A DNA stretch of 64,000 nucleotides from Acanthococcus lagerstroemiae (taxonomy: Eukaryota; Arthropoda; Insecta; Hemiptera; Eriococcidae), in assembly GCA_031841125.1 (NCBI GenBank), contig CM063110.1:23183626-23247625 (forward strand). Direction: 5' to 3'. Numbering within the stretch: the stretch's first letter is position 1; every line of letters starts with the position of its first letter. The notes beneath the pieces are model-generated. The model saw nothing but the letters and a program-made list of their open reading frames with translations. It was not told the DNA's origin and searched no databases. This document shows, one piece after another, positions 48,010-60,650 of this stretch. A program made the translations under genes and the position numbers.

Positions 48010-50410
48010 TTGTTATGTAAAATTACTGAACATTACACATAACATAAATTAATGATCCTGTTAAAATAATTGACTAGGCTGAACTTGCTCAGATGTGTCC
48101 CTAGTTCTACATTTATTACAGAAGCAATAGAACAAAACAAGAGGTTTTGCAAGTATACAATATGGAGAAGTTTCAAAATGAAGAATCTCATAGAGATCAG
48201 TTACTTTTAGCGTTGCACAGAAAATCAGCAACCAGTGGAGAGCATAAATATTGTAAAGGAAAATCTATTGGCACCACAATCAGACCGGTTCATTAATACT
48301 TGAAATTGATTTTTTTCACCTCAGTACGAATTCTGAGTTGAGTGCGGCTCTGCAGATCGATGTAAGAATAAATTTTATTACGCATAAATATCATGCCGTG
48401 CGTGCGTTCAGCTGATTTGTTTATAAACAACACTGACAGAGCCAGCATTTGTATAAACCGAAATAAGGAAAGTGGAAGCGCGGGCTGGTTGTGTAAATTT
48501 TGACACTAATAAGCGGGTTTACATTTTGGCATTTATTACATCATTTCGTACAACACCATAGATTGCGGCTCTCGTCTCCGCGTATAGGATGAGTCCAAAA
48601 AATTTATTCTCCGCACTTCCTCTCTAGTCTTTATTTAGATGAACTCCGATGACCTTTTTTTAAATTATTTTAAAAAACTATTCACGTTAACAATTTAGTA
48701 TTGATGTGAAAACTTATAGGATACATACATAGTAGAATATTCTTTGTTATAATAAATATAGAAGTAGGCGCGCCATATTTGATTTAAAAATAATAACGGA
48801 ATAACGATTTTCAGTGTTGGCTGAACTTTGAGGCCAGTTCGGAGAAGTTCGAGAAAAGCGGCCAACATTCGATTCGTATCGCTCTGCAGATGCAAATTAA
48901 CGTAAATACCATTAATTCGGCCTCTGTTCAGGATAAACACAGTCAGAAACGATGATAGACTGAAAGTATAAGTAAACGCTACCTACATTGGTTTCTGAAA
49001 AGCAACTCGTATATAGTTCTAGGTGACTTTTACTCTGTTAAGTAGAGCGTTTAATTGCCCAACTTTGTTTCAAGTGAAACTCGTTGTCTACTGATATGTG
49101 AAAAAAACTGAACGTTTTGCAAGGCACGGCACGGCTGTTTTTCAATGCAGTGGACAGCCGACTGCGTTGGTAGCAATTTATGGCGTGTCTCGAAATTACG
49201 TGCGACATTGTGAAAATTTATGCTGACGCAGATGGAGGTGCACGACCCTCTTTACTCACGCCAGTGTGAGTTTCTTGAATGATTCAGACCGATCGTTGGT
49301 GACACAGCCGCAGAATGGACTAGGCGATTCTTCGCAACATTTTAAATTTTCATTGGTTCAAAAATGGCGCGATTCTTGATGTATACAGTTATAATTGGCT
49401 CCGGTTTTGAATGATATATGACGTATTCGATGTCCCTCTTGGAAGACGAAATATAATTACGAGTCACGAGTTACCGTTTCTCTGCAAGCGTCCTTGGCAT
49501 AGGAAATGGAACAGTAAGTACAGCAACAGACCTCACGCAGTTGAAACTTTCGACGTTTGTGTGCCCCGCTTGAAAGCCTAACGAGAAAGGTATACGAAGA
49601 TAACGTTCACATCCGAGCAATAATGTTAAGCTCTGTTAAGACTCAGAACATTTCGAAGAAATATTGCCCGGATGAGCTCACATTGTCTAATATATTTCTA
49701 GGAATCGTTGGAAAGGCATGTTGAACAGATAACTGGATAGGAAGGCCAAATCGTAAAGCTTAACTTTGACTGAAATGTGGCGATTACGCGGGTTGTTTGA
49801 CAGGGCGAGAGACACATCATCTCAAATAAATTTGAAGATACCGCTAGTTATGCATTGAAAGACACATCCTCACATGTACTCGGATGCTTCGTAGGGGAGA
49901 GCCGCGGAATTGAGTGCATCTAAGCGTTTTGCCTTCTGACAGGTCACCTATGGCTGAAATTAGAAAATCGTATAAATGATCACACCTATCTACTTCTCAT
50001 ATATCATTAGTTTCTCCAACACAAATGAGTGGGAGGGGGCTATGCCATCAACAAAAAAAGACGTCGGTGATCGTAGCAATTTGGCAACTGTAGCAATCGT
50101 GTGCGGACGTGAATAATTACTGGCCACGTGTCTCATATTGTTGAATACACGACCCACGAGGTACGCACAACACAACACCAAACACCAATCCTTTAGATAC
50201 GGGGATAATATGTTCTGGGAGTGCAGTACCTTGTTCATAAGAATTGGCAGGGGATTGCAGAGCACGCTATCTATCCACCGCAGTTGGTACGACGATCGTT
50301 CTGTTCACTTGGATGTTTGTGAGGACAGAGACAAAACCTGTTCACTAGCTGTCCAGTACTGGGAATCGGACCTGCGTCGCAAGGATGCGCGGCGGACTCA
50401 GTCACAGAGC
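48010..50410. other. No clear gene or repeat
   Basis: Mostly unique-looking sequence, including the most G+C-balanced parts of the window (49.1-50.4 kb). The overlapping open frames at 49990-50452 encode nothing I recognise. Confidence 0.4.
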
Positions 50411-50424
50411 AGACTTCATGAACG

Positions 50425-51832
50425 CAGGGTTGCCAGATTTCGTCCCTTTTAAAAATATTGGTCCTTTTTTTGTGGCTCCTTTCTTTTTTTGGTCCGCAAA
50501 TAATCTTCTAGAAATCGATCGATTTTTCAAAAATAAGCCACAAATAAGGAATTGGAGGTTCATTTTCACAAATGAAGAACCTTTATTGTTTTAAAACATG
50601 ATTATAAGTTCAACGAAGGTGGAATCTCAATTTTGCAATGTTTAGTTACCGCCTATTCATGTTTTTTTTTTTTTTAATTTTCATTTATGTATTCATTATG
50701 TTCATATGTTTTTTTATAACATGTGATTTATTGACTCGAGGACTGCTTTTACCAACTTGATTTTTCTGTAGTCCCATCACAGAGTTATTAACATGTTTAC
50801 ATAATATAGATTTTTTAAATCATTTTTTTACATTTTTTTCACCTTTATTTTCGTTATTCTATCTATGTGATTAATTAGGTATATTTATTGTTTCTGTTCT
50901 ATTTGTAAACTGTTGGGCATATGACTATTTTTGTTCCGAACTGGTTCCTTATTTCTTTGAATGCTGAACAGCTTAAAAAAATGTGTGGTCAGGAGAATCA
51001 GTTATTTTGTTACAAAATTTTAATATTTATAATTTTCTTTAATTTTGAATCTTTTCAAAGTATTCACCAATATATCCGTGACCTTGTTAAAATTATGTGA
51101 GGTAAAAGTTCGGTTCCAGTTTTTTATTTTAATTTCTGTAAATACTCTTAGGAATTAAAATTTGAATGTTTTCTGAGCTATTTGGTTGCTCTAGATTATT
51201 TTTATTCTAATTTGGCTCTGTGTTCCATTTCTTCTCTAGATTAAGACAATTTTTATTTGTTATTCTTCTTCATTACTGGATCTAGAATTTTAGAGTCGAA
51301 GTTCAACCAAAGTGAAATGTTAATTTTGCAGTGCTTATTTACCGGTATTTCTTCGATTGATACGAAATTGTTCCTTTGTTATTTTTTGTCTTACTCGATT
51401 CTGAAATCTGTATTATAAATTCAATCAAATTGGGATCTCAATTTTTCATTGTTCAATTGGACGATGTTAAGCAAAGGGGACTTCAGCGACAAAATCTGTT
51501 TTTCGAGAAAACGGAATATTTAAAAGCCAATGAATAATGCCGGTTTACGAACATAGCGTTTACTGATAAGCTTTTTTCAACGTGAGTACACATTTTTTTA
51601 TCGGGATTCCAGCGATACTAATAACCCATTTTGTCAACAAATGTCGCTTGAGTCCCTTTTGCTTAACAGCATCCAATTTTACTGGTGGGTGCCTAGTCTA
51701 GTATGTTAGGAGAGTTTGACAGCAAGTGCTGCGAGCTCGAATGAAAAACATTATTTTAGTCCTTTTTTGTCCTTTGTGGTCCGAAAAAATTCGAGAGTGG
51801 TCCGATTTAGCGTCGCTCATCTGGCAACCCTG
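50425..51832. mobile_element. 1.4-kb TIR element with CAGGGTTGCCAGAT ends
   Basis: CAGGGTTGCCAGAT at the left and ATCTGGCAACCCTG at the right are perfect 14-bp inverted repeats. Subterminal TTGGTCC/GGACCA motifs repeat at both ends. The interior has diverged copies of a TTCAA..AAAGTGGAATCTCAATTTTGCA-type segment (50602, 51297, 51415) and no transposase. The CAGGG ends suggest hAT, but I cannot see an 8-bp duplication. Confidence 0.65.
51455..51678. mobile_element. 224-bp MITE nested in the 1.4-kb element
   Basis: The 37-bp ends beginning AATTGGA and containing GTTAAGCAAA.GGGACT..AGCGACA are inverted repeats with five or six mismatches. Non-coding. Its position inside 50425-51832 makes it the younger insertion. 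Confidence 0.7.
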
Positions 51833-51944
51833 TGAACAATCTCACAAACGAACACGATTGTTTGTTCTTGCGGCGATCCTTTCCTTTGGAATGTACATTA
51901 ATTTTTTTTTATAGAATGTAGTTGAAAATTTTTAGTATTGATAA

Positions 51945-52310
51945 TGCTCATTTCGGCATCGATATTAATTCGATAATAAATTCTAAATATCAAAATTGCA
52001 ACATTTTATCAATATTTTTGCCATTTTTATTGCACTCTAGTGATAGCAACGTTTGAAAATTTTTCGATATTTTTCGATAATTCACATTTAAATATCGATA
52101 TGTATTAGTTTAATAATTCTGAATATCAATATTTCGATATTATCGATATTTTGTCATTAGTATTTCTCTCTAGCGATAACAATGTTTGAAAATTTTTTGA
52201 TACTTCTTAATATTTGTCGTTTCAATATCGACTTGCATTACCTAGTTAGATATTTCTGAATGTCGATGTTTTGATATTTTATCCATATTTTGCTATCACT
52301 AATCGTCTAA
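51945..52310. repeat. ~137-bp tandem array rich in CGATAT
   Basis: TTCTAAATATC, TTCTGAATATC and TTCTGAATGTC start units at 51981, 52117 and 52254. TATCGATA/CGATATT motifs and CTCTAG(T/C)GATA(G/A)CAA(C/T)GTTTGAAAATTTTT are conserved. About 2.5 units. Confidence 0.75.
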
Positions 52311-52681
52311 TCGTTTTACCTGGTCAGTTTCTGTGTAGCACGATGCGAACATCTCACAAACGTCTTTTGTCTCCGGCATTCCTATATTTCCAGTACGTGA
52401 CCTTTGACCTTTTCAAAACCACTTTCTGCTTCTTTTTCGTTATCGTTCTTTCTCCTTCGATTGGCCAGGCAAGACCTGAGTTTAGTTTAGTTACAGTTTA
52501 CTCACAGTTTATGTTTCGCACTCTGATGATCCTTCTTTTTTTCTATCGATAAGTACACCCGCTTTTTTCCACACTCGCTCTCGTTTTTTGATTTTTAATG
52601 CCTTCACTGCGATTCTAACTAAACGCTTCTTTTTCTGTAAGATTTCCGAAAATCCTGTATTCTATAATAATTTTGAGGGAG

Positions 52682-52828
52682 TAGTGACGTTGACAATGTA
52701 GTGCTCCAGAGGGGAGGAGTCTGGTTTTGACCAAATGGGGGTATTCGAGAGAGTACTAAAATTAGAAAAACCACCATTTGACGGAGTCACAAAGAGGAAG
52801 GGTCCAATTTCCCCCAGCTACGCCACTG
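52682..52828. mobile_element. hAT-type MITE with 8-bp target duplication
   Basis: The ends TAGTGACGTTG and AGCTACGCCACTG correspond to CAGTGGCGTAGC-type termini. The flanks TGAGGGAG (52674-52681) and TGAGGAAG (52829-52836) differ at one base. 147 bp, same family as 33650-33796. Confidence 0.75.
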
Positions 52829-53104
52829 TGAGGAAGGAAAACGGAATGCCATTCTGTATGAGTGGCAGTTTTTGAGATTGATTGTCCCTTTTTTGATACC
52901 AATCTGTCATTTAAAAAAAGTTGATGTACTGAATTGAAAACAGGATAAAGTGAAATGAGAAATGAACAGGGTAGGAACCTACTTCGCTTTCTTTTCTCCA
53001 GTTCAAAAATGGAAGGAAAAGAAACATAGGCGCAAACAGGGATGGCATATGGATGTTGCCCCTTTATTCGTTGAAAGCTCCCAAGAAAATCTGAAAAATA
53101 TGTA

Positions 53105-53627
53105 AACAGCCTTTTGCAAACGTGTATAAGTCCAATTTTGGCAGTTTTGAGCTAAGCGGTGTAACAGAAAGTATTTTTTACGAGGAACGCGATGGTACCA
53201 CTGGATTTCCAGTGCGACCACTCAAAAGAAAGGAAACAAAAAGAGAACGATGTCGGGATATTGCAAGAATGTTATAAGTCCATTCCAAAGTTGAACATTC
53301 ACCATCCACAGCTGAGGCACGTCTTCTGTTCATTCACGGACTTATAACATTTTATACAACTTCAACTTTCGCCTGTCTGTTCAAAATGTTGTAAGTCAAT
53401 ACTCATTTTTTTAAATTTTTTTTTTTTTTTTTGCAGCTCTACAAAATGCGTTACAAATCAACCTAAAAATCTGAAATTGGAAGCTGTACCAAAACGGGGC
53501 TGCTACCTACTGCTATTTTTTTGAAACTGCCTACACTACTCAGACACTCGCAATTCGTACAGGAATCTTCTTTTTTCTCTCCTGAAAAATTGCGTTTTTG
53601 GACTTATAACACTTGCAAAAGGCTGTT
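53105..53627. mobile_element. 523-bp TIR element with repeated GTTATAAGTCC motif
   Basis: The ends AACAGCCTTTTGCAA and TTGCAAAAGGCTGTT are perfect 15-bp inverted repeats, extending to TATAAGTCCAA. ATGTA flanks both sides (53100-53104 and 53629-53633, one base offset). GTTATAAGTCC or its complement recurs at both ends and three more times inside. Non-coding. Confidence 0.7.
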
Positions 53628-53639
53628 CATGTAAGTGAA

Positions 53640-55950
53640 AGAAATGTCAGCGTTATTTTGATACCTGTCTGCCCCCACTCAAGGTCAGCTGTTTGCGTCT
53701 ATCAATCCTTTGAAACGCAGTCGATATAAAAATTGACCTTTTGTCAATATTGAAAATCTGTCACTTTTTTAACAAAACGTAGGGGTCAAATTCGACGTAG
53801 ATTTCGATAGAAAAATCGAGTTATCACGTTGACATTGATTTCTTGATAGAATTCTAAGTCGATGAAAAATTCGATGGTGTGATTTGATAACTCAACCTTT
53901 GTATTGGATTCTACATCAAACTTGGACACAGTAAAGAAAATGACGGACTTGGCTCATCGAGATTTGTTTCAAAGATCGTGTGTTCTTCAAAAGAACGAGA
54001 TGAACGTGTTGCTCCCGATGGGTGTTCTTGATCGTTCACAATGTCAGTCACATAGCGGCAATTGCGTAAATGATGGGTGACTGTGCTCATAATGCTATTC
54101 ATACCTAAGAAATTCATTAATATCAAGATTTAGGCAATTTTATTCATTTTAATGAGCTAATATCGAAAATTTTGTAACTACATCATCTTCATCGGCACTT
54201 GCAGACTTCTTCACCCCGCTAAATGATCAGGTAGCCTTTGCTAAATGGGAAAAATGCCACTACCTGTTGACACTTCTGAAAGCGAAAGGGCAAAATAGTT
54301 GTCCTGTCTGTAACCTAAATCATATTTCCAAGCGTATCTAAAAACTAACTTGTAGTTCAAAATATAACTCGAGATAGTTTGATGAACCCACATTACCAGC
54401 GTTCCTAAAGATTTTCTAAATTTTTTCATCTCGACAAATTTCATGTTTTATTATTCAAAAACATCAGTCGTACCCACTGATAATTTAAAAAGTGTTTCTT
54501 ACGTAAGATCATGTTCATCAAATTCCTCACCAACACTGTTGCAAATTTCCGTTGCACTTCACCGACAAGAACAAATGAGACCACAGTTTTAGAAAATTTC
54601 GAGGAAACTTGCGTGAATAAATTTAGAAATTTTCTTTTGTTACCTAAAGACGTAGAACTCCGTTGAAAATATACTATAACTTTGACTGCGTGAAAAAAAA
54701 AAAAAAAAAAAAAGTCATAATATTAGAGCTCAACGTGAACACCAGACATTTCCTGAAAATCGTAAAACCAAGCCGTCTGCCAGTTCTGGTCTTTGATTTT
54801 CACATTTATGCGCGCACATTCGCTCACCTAGCTTGATGACGTCAAAAATGAATGAAATTACCCAACTACACGAGTAACTGGCAAAAGTACCTAACGTTTC
54901 GCGGTTGTTTTAAATTTTCATCTCGTGAACTTTCAGAGCATCCTTTGAGCGGAAGCAGAGATAAGCTAAGCGAAGCCGTTGTTGACTGTAATGAGGGCAA
55001 TGAGATTCATATCCGGCTGGCTGGTCCACGTATCCCAAGTTTGAACCGTGGTGACCTCATATAAACGACAAAGTTCTTCGAATTTATCGGTAGTTTTCGT
55101 AATCTTGACTATGGGTACCCTTCTGTAGGTTATACAAGAAGACAATCGAAAAGAGAATGAAAATACTTGTTTTGGACTCTGCCAATTTATTCTCCTACTA
55201 TTTTGTTGTGCTCAAACAAAATGCGTGACCGAGAAATATCTGGATCTGTAACTCTGGGCCACGCCTTTTCATAATAAAGCCGGGAAGCTACACCTGAGAG
55301 CTTTGAACTGAAAGCTGAAATTTAAATAATCTCTTATGGGAAGGGCTCTTTTTCTTTTGTGTCTTGTATTTGATGATGATATATGAGTCTCTCGACTAGC
55401 AGGTTGCGTCTCTCCACTTTTCTTTCCCTTATGTTAATCTTTTCATTTCTGAGTTGTTTCCTTCATTATCTGCTCTTCATTGCTCATTATTTGCTTTCAT
55501 GCTTTTCTTTCCAGTTCTTTCCCTCAACCATTCCCTCTAGCAGAAATAACAATATGCCTGGATGTCTTACGTTATGACCTATCATATTAACTCTTCTCTT
55601 TACAATTATAGGGTAGCCTGGGGCAAAAATGGACCACAACGACACTGGAGAATGTATTTCATCACAGTTGGTTTAACAACATTGTGAACGTCCAACGTAC
55701 AGCTATCTATTGAAGGTAAAAAAATGTGAGAAAAGAATAAACTGTTAGCTGTAGGATGGAAAGTAACTGTCCTGGAATTGCCCCACAGAACGAGCATTTA
55801 TTGGATGGGGCGAATATTAGACACGCATTTTTTGCAGAAAGTGCGCGCCGTATATAAATTTGGAGCTCAGAACTGTTTTCTATGAGTCGAAACTAAGTTC
55901 GAGTATTTGCAATCCTAAAAGTCTCACAAAAAAAATTAAAGGTTTACACG
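53640..55950. other. No confirmed gene
   Basis: A minus-strand frame at 53911-54126 has protein-like composition (HPSGATRSSRSFEEHTIFE) but no usable donor, so I do not call it a gene. CRE-like TGACGTCA lies at 54837. A 20-base A run is at about 54693-54713. Confidence 0.35.
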
Positions 55951-55960
55951 TTTTGAAATA

Positions 55961-56010
55961 CAGTAGAACTTCGATATAACGAAACGACCAGTGGCGTAGC
56001 CATTGGGGGG
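55961..56010. mobile_element. Tigger/pogo 5' terminus cut by a hAT-like end
   Basis: After TA, CAGTAGAACTTCGATATAACG is a typical Tigger/pogo terminus. At 55989 it meets CAGTGGCGTAGCC, the terminus of the hAT MITE family seen at 10961. Neither partner end is visible nearby, so both are fragments. Confidence 0.5.
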
Positions 56011-56892
56011 GGATCACAGTAAATGCACGACGTTAAATTTAAATTCAGATGCATAATTGAAGTTGAAAAGCACAACATACGTCAATGTAAAAACATACAG
56101 TTTATATTAGGTGTACCCCCTCTTTCATGATTCTTAAAGAGAGTGTTTCTAATAACTAATTTAGATTGATCCTCTTTCATTTCACTTTCCTAAACCATGC
56201 TCTCCGCATACGCTTTGTTCTGTTCTTCCTCCTACTCTGACGTTCCAGTCTCTCTATTATTATTAAACTTTCTTTTCTTTTTACCTTGCTTCATACTTTC
56301 TCAATTTCTTCATAAATGTTTTCTACTTCTTCACTCTAACTTCCGGTAGACATATAAACTTGAACTATCACTAAAGATATTGGGTTTGCTGAAATTCTTA
56401 CCATTAACATTCTCTCACTTTGTTGGGTATTTCTTTACACTCTATTCCCTACAGTCTTATTCATAATATAGCACCTTTGCCTTCTTTTCACTGCTGTATC
56501 AATTAATTTATTCCATATTCCTCCGTACAAAAATCATTCTCTTCTAGCCATCTTACTTCATTAATTATTATATCTAATTTCAATGTTTTCATCTCTTTCT
56601 TTAAGTTTTCTGATTTGCCTACCTCAATGTCCTCACATTTCATGTCCCTATTCTCGATAGTTTCGCACCAGGTAGTCTCCATCCGGACATCCGAATGGGA
56701 GACATTTTACGTCCGGAATTATTATTTACTTTGTGAGTTGCCATCATAATAGTGGCGGTGGAAACGCATTTCGGAAGAAGAATGTTGATGTAGTGTTCCC
56801 TCTTGCTTTCATCTATTAAAGTTCTCCTTCTCCTATGTGCCTTTAGTTTTTCTTTAAACCCCCTCACCACGCCAATATAACGCACATAGTGG

Positions 56893-57590
56893 CAAGAGAC
56901 GTACCAAAGAGTGTTTCCTGGGGGAGGTGCAAAAATTGTGAAAGTCCCGAATGACTTGACTCAAAATTCCCAAGTATGAAAATTTTTTTGAGCTTAGTCC
57001 CATTAGGAGACACTTTTGAAATCTAACACAGTATTTAAGGTAGGTAGGCAAATTCACCCCTTACTGACTTCATTTTGCTCTTCAGTACGATTTTTCGTTG
57101 CGCTCAGAATGCTTCCCAGGCATGCGCCCTACGGATTTTTAACTCTTTTTCTGTTTTATTTTTGGTTGATAAAATCTGTCCTAAATACCTGTATTCTGTT
57201 ACCTCTTCTATTTCTATATTATCAATCTTGATTTCGCCAAGGTGTTTGATATTTGTTATGATTTTTGTTTTATCCTGGTTGATTGTCAAGCCAACTTTCG
57301 GGCTCACTCTCCGCCGACCCTCCGCCATGATTCTAAGTTCGCACCCGTTCTTTCTCAAAATTCCCAAGTATCCTAGCAAAGGAAGAAAACCTTTTGACTT
57401 GTTGGATTTTTCCAACTTCTCAACTCAATTCCCAAATATCAAAGCCAAAAAGAAAGAAAGAAAGAAAAACTTTTGATTTGCTGGATTTTTCCAACTCTGC
57501 CTGAGTAAAATGGTAAATTTTCCCAACTGCTGAGTGAAAAATTCCTACACGGGGGGTAAGTCCCCCCCCCCCCCAATCGGTACGTCCCTG
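56893..57590. mobile_element. hAT-type MITE, copy B, split by a LINE fragment
   Basis: The ends CAAGAGACGTACC and (reverse-complemented) CAGGGACGTACCG are inverted repeats. The flanks CATAGTGG (56885-56892) and CATAGAGG (57591-57598) are an 8-bp duplication with one mismatch. Left part about 56893-57010, right part about 57340-57590. Same family as 25376-25671. Confidence 0.75.
57050..57335 (-). pseudogene. LINE reverse-transcriptase fragment inside the hAT MITE
   Basis: The minus strand reads KVGLTINQDKTKIITN, IKHLGEIKIDNIEIEEVTEY, RYLGQILSTKNKTEKELK and AHAWEAF. This is the thumb-side region after the YADD palm motif in CR1/RTE-like elements, where GLTIN..KTK and Y.YLG are conserved. It is short, with a frame change on the left, and is cut at both ends by MITE sequence. 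Confidence 0.75.
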
Positions 57591-57609
57591 CATAGAGGGA
57601 CAAAAAACT

Positions 57610-59570
57610 GAAGAGCAACAAAATTAAGAAGCGTCGAATTTTTTCTCTAACGGGATCAACATGCTCTTTCCGATAAACGAGTCCGATACACGAAAGATTA
57701 GTTTTTCACTGTTGCTAAAGAACCATAATAACAATAATTGAACACCTGAACACAGATTGTGACTGAATTCTTAATCAATATATCCGTCAATTCGTATGTA
57801 TTTTCTTCAGCCCAAACCTTAAGGGGAAAGTTCATTCCAAAATAAGACAATAAACTAGTCCGTGATAGAATAGTAAACAATAATAAAATGTTTATAAAAT
57901 AAGAATGCAATGCATTTTGATTTGGCAAAACGCAACATGTCCGGTAACACGTGCGAGAAGCTAATACGAAAAATTGAAAAATTACCGAGAAAAATGTTTA
58001 AGCGTAAATTTATTCCTGCGAGACAAAAAAGCAAGAAAATTGTTTTATAGTAAACACGGGTCAGAGTATTTATATTTATGCGTTTTTATATATTGAAAAA
58101 TAAGAATCTGTCTCGAATACACGTCGTTCATGCGATTTTTGGACATGCTCCAGTGGGTCGATATAATGCTCGCAATACTATGGTACAATTTTATTAGCTA
58201 TCTTGAATCGCGATAAACGTTATTAGAAATAATATTGACAGAAATGTCCGTCGTTTATTTGCTGAACGAAAATATCACTACATCAATTTTTAAACCGTAA
58301 TATAGATGATGTTTAAAGCAGACTGTAGTGTGGGTCATTTTTATTCTCATTTTCGAATTGATCTACCTTGGACGGTTTCAAAAAATAACAAATAACACCA
58401 AGGATGATCGGATGTGTTGAAGGGCGATATGTAAAGAAACGTTGGTGGTCTAATTGCGGGAAGTGGATTTACTGCCAGAAGTAAATCGGATGACAGTAAG
58501 CAGCCTCGAACGAAAATAATTTTCGAAATCAAAGCCGAAAGAGAATAATTTAAGTGACTTGAAGCCTGAAAATTAGGTTGAACTTCGACAAAGTGCATAA
58601 TTTGACTATGTTTCGGTTTGAGGTGGGAATGTGGTACGAACTGCGGGCCAACACAGAGTAAAGTTTCAGATAATGAGCCCGACTGACGAAATGCCTGATC
58701 TAAGGGAACGACTTTCAAACTCATGATTGCCTCAAGTAAGACTTGTAACAAAATTGTGTCAGAACTTTGAAATGAAACTGCGTTCTGACTGATTGAAAAT
58801 CAAAACAGATTTTTGCCACATTTCTCACTTCTATGTGAAATAATTCGTAGAATTTGTAGGTTTTTTACCAAGTGCACCACCACCAGGTGGTAACACAAGG
58901 CATGTAGTAGACACCAAGAGAGGAAACGTAAATTCCTGTAGAATTCAATTTACCGAGTGCACCACCACCGGATAGTGACACAAGGCTTGTAGAACACACA
59001 AAACGAACGACGATCATAGGAAAATGCACCTCGGGACACTGCTCTTTTCTCACGGTTAGAATTTCACGGGATTCGAATTCAAGAGGCATTTAGCTATAAC
59101 CAATACGTCTGTGTCCTTCAAAACGTGATTCAATTTATTGATAAAACTATTTCAAAAAAATATTTTTCGACTGTAGTATAAATTTTAGTTTTATTATTTA
59201 TTCTCTGGTATGCTTAGGTTTATTTCTTTTTTTTTTCTTTTTTTTTTTTTTTTCATTCGGAATTTATAGAAATAAATATTTACGTTAAAAAAAAATCATT
59301 TTATGTACCTTGAGACGATCTCAAACGTTTAAAATTCTTCAAAAATATCATTTTTTGATTCTGTAAATATTCTTAATACAATCACACCATGATAAACGCA
59401 TATGAGGCTGGATTGTGATGGCGAATGGATAAAAACCGAAGATTCTGGTTTAATGGATTCTAATGACTACTTCATGCAATTAAATCGGTGATTTCTGGGT
59501 CATTGTTCAGAAACTGAGAATGTTTTCTTACCAGCAGATTTTCAACTCCAACTTTCGATTATTCATTATT
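57610..59570. other. No gene seen; one 85-bp duplication
   Basis: Unique-looking sequence. At 58865-59035 a unit of about 85 bp is duplicated (TTACCAAGTGCACCACCACC at 58865 and TTACCGAGTGCACCACCACC at 58950, each followed by GACACAAGGC(A/T)TGTAG-like sequence). The 134-codon minus-strand frame at 58347-58751 has no recognisable domain. Confidence 0.45.
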
Positions 59571-59574
59571 CATT

Positions 59575-60640
59575 TACTTTTTCGGGGGAGGGGGGATTTT
59601 GGGTAACACAATCACATCCGACATTCGGAACAAATTCCACCAATCCAGTTCGTCAGATGGGACGAGTGCTATCTTTTGAATGGAAAAAGCACACAGGGAG
59701 GTGTCCATCATCGTAGATGTTACCATCTTATCTCATTACCTGTTCTATTAAAAAAAATTTATTCCAAGATGTTTTCCCAATAAACAAGTATTATTATCTG
59801 GAAATATTGAAAGTACGAGTAAAATTATGTTATGAAGTTCAATTTGCTGTCAGTGACGTCACATTCCAGACGGCATGGCATGTTGTTCTGTCACCAGGGT
59901 TCTCAGTCCATCGTCATGGTCAATCTTTGACTGGTCCAAAAATGTGTGCCAGATGGCAATACTGGTACAGTTTTGATCCTTGAACACAATCCAGGTGCTA
60001 GATCGTAGTTATTTGGCACATGTGATAGCATAATTTTCAAAGATTTCATGGAAGGTGAAATTCTTCAAGCTGTTTTGTCCGTAGTTGTGGGTATCAGTAT
60101 TTTTGCTATAAACGAGTTGTTTATCATGGTGGACAAAAATTATTCCCCTCCATAGGCGCCGATTTGGCATTTGGGAAGAGGGCGAAGCTCCCAATATTTT
60201 TAACTCAAAAATGGGAAAAGTACAACAAATTTTACCATCAATTTTTTAATTTAACAAAAAAGCTAGGAAAATCAATAATTTTAAATTATTCAAAATGGTA
60301 AAATATGATAAGTAATAATGAGAAGGGTCTAATTTTGGCACCAAAACAGATGGAAGACGAACATTCGAATTTTCAAAGAGAGGGATTTTCGATCGCTCTT
60401 AAGAACCGTGATAACTTTAATTTTGCCCGCCCCCCCCCCAATATTTTCCATAAGTCGGCGCTTTTTTTCTTTTTCTTTTTTTTTTCATAATGGTGCAGCG
60501 CCTATGTTTTCCTTCTTAAATTTTGATGCTCCTGCTCTGTAAACTTGTTTAATATTCTCTACTGCATAATGATATAAACTAAATAGTTTGAAAAAAAAAG
60601 TTTGATAAAGAAAAAGCCACCTTAATATTCTCAGTTTCTG
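59575..60640 (-). repeat. Repeat R1, copy 3
   Basis: The reverse strand aligns with both halves of copy 1 (21488-21801 and 22674-23055), including CAGTCAAAGATTGACCATGA, CAGCAAATTGAACTTC and AATTTTGATG near the left edge. It is interrupted by the MITE at 60151-60506. Its edge coincides with the palindrome that starts at 60651. Confidence 0.6.
60151..60506. mobile_element. hAT-type MITE, relative of 21861-22130
   Basis: The ends CATAGGCGCC and GCGCCTATG are inverted. The flanks TTCCCCTC and TTTTCCTT match at five of eight bases. Near the right end, after CATAAGTCGGCGC, a pyrimidine-rich stretch of about 45 bp is added before the final GCGCCTATG, so this copy is longer (356 bp against 270). Confidence 0.65.
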
Positions 60641-60650
60641 GAGAATGACC

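Noticed and set aside
53911..54126. Minus-strand 71-codon frame with protein-like composition
   Set aside because: No workable donor site, no domain, and no link to other exons.
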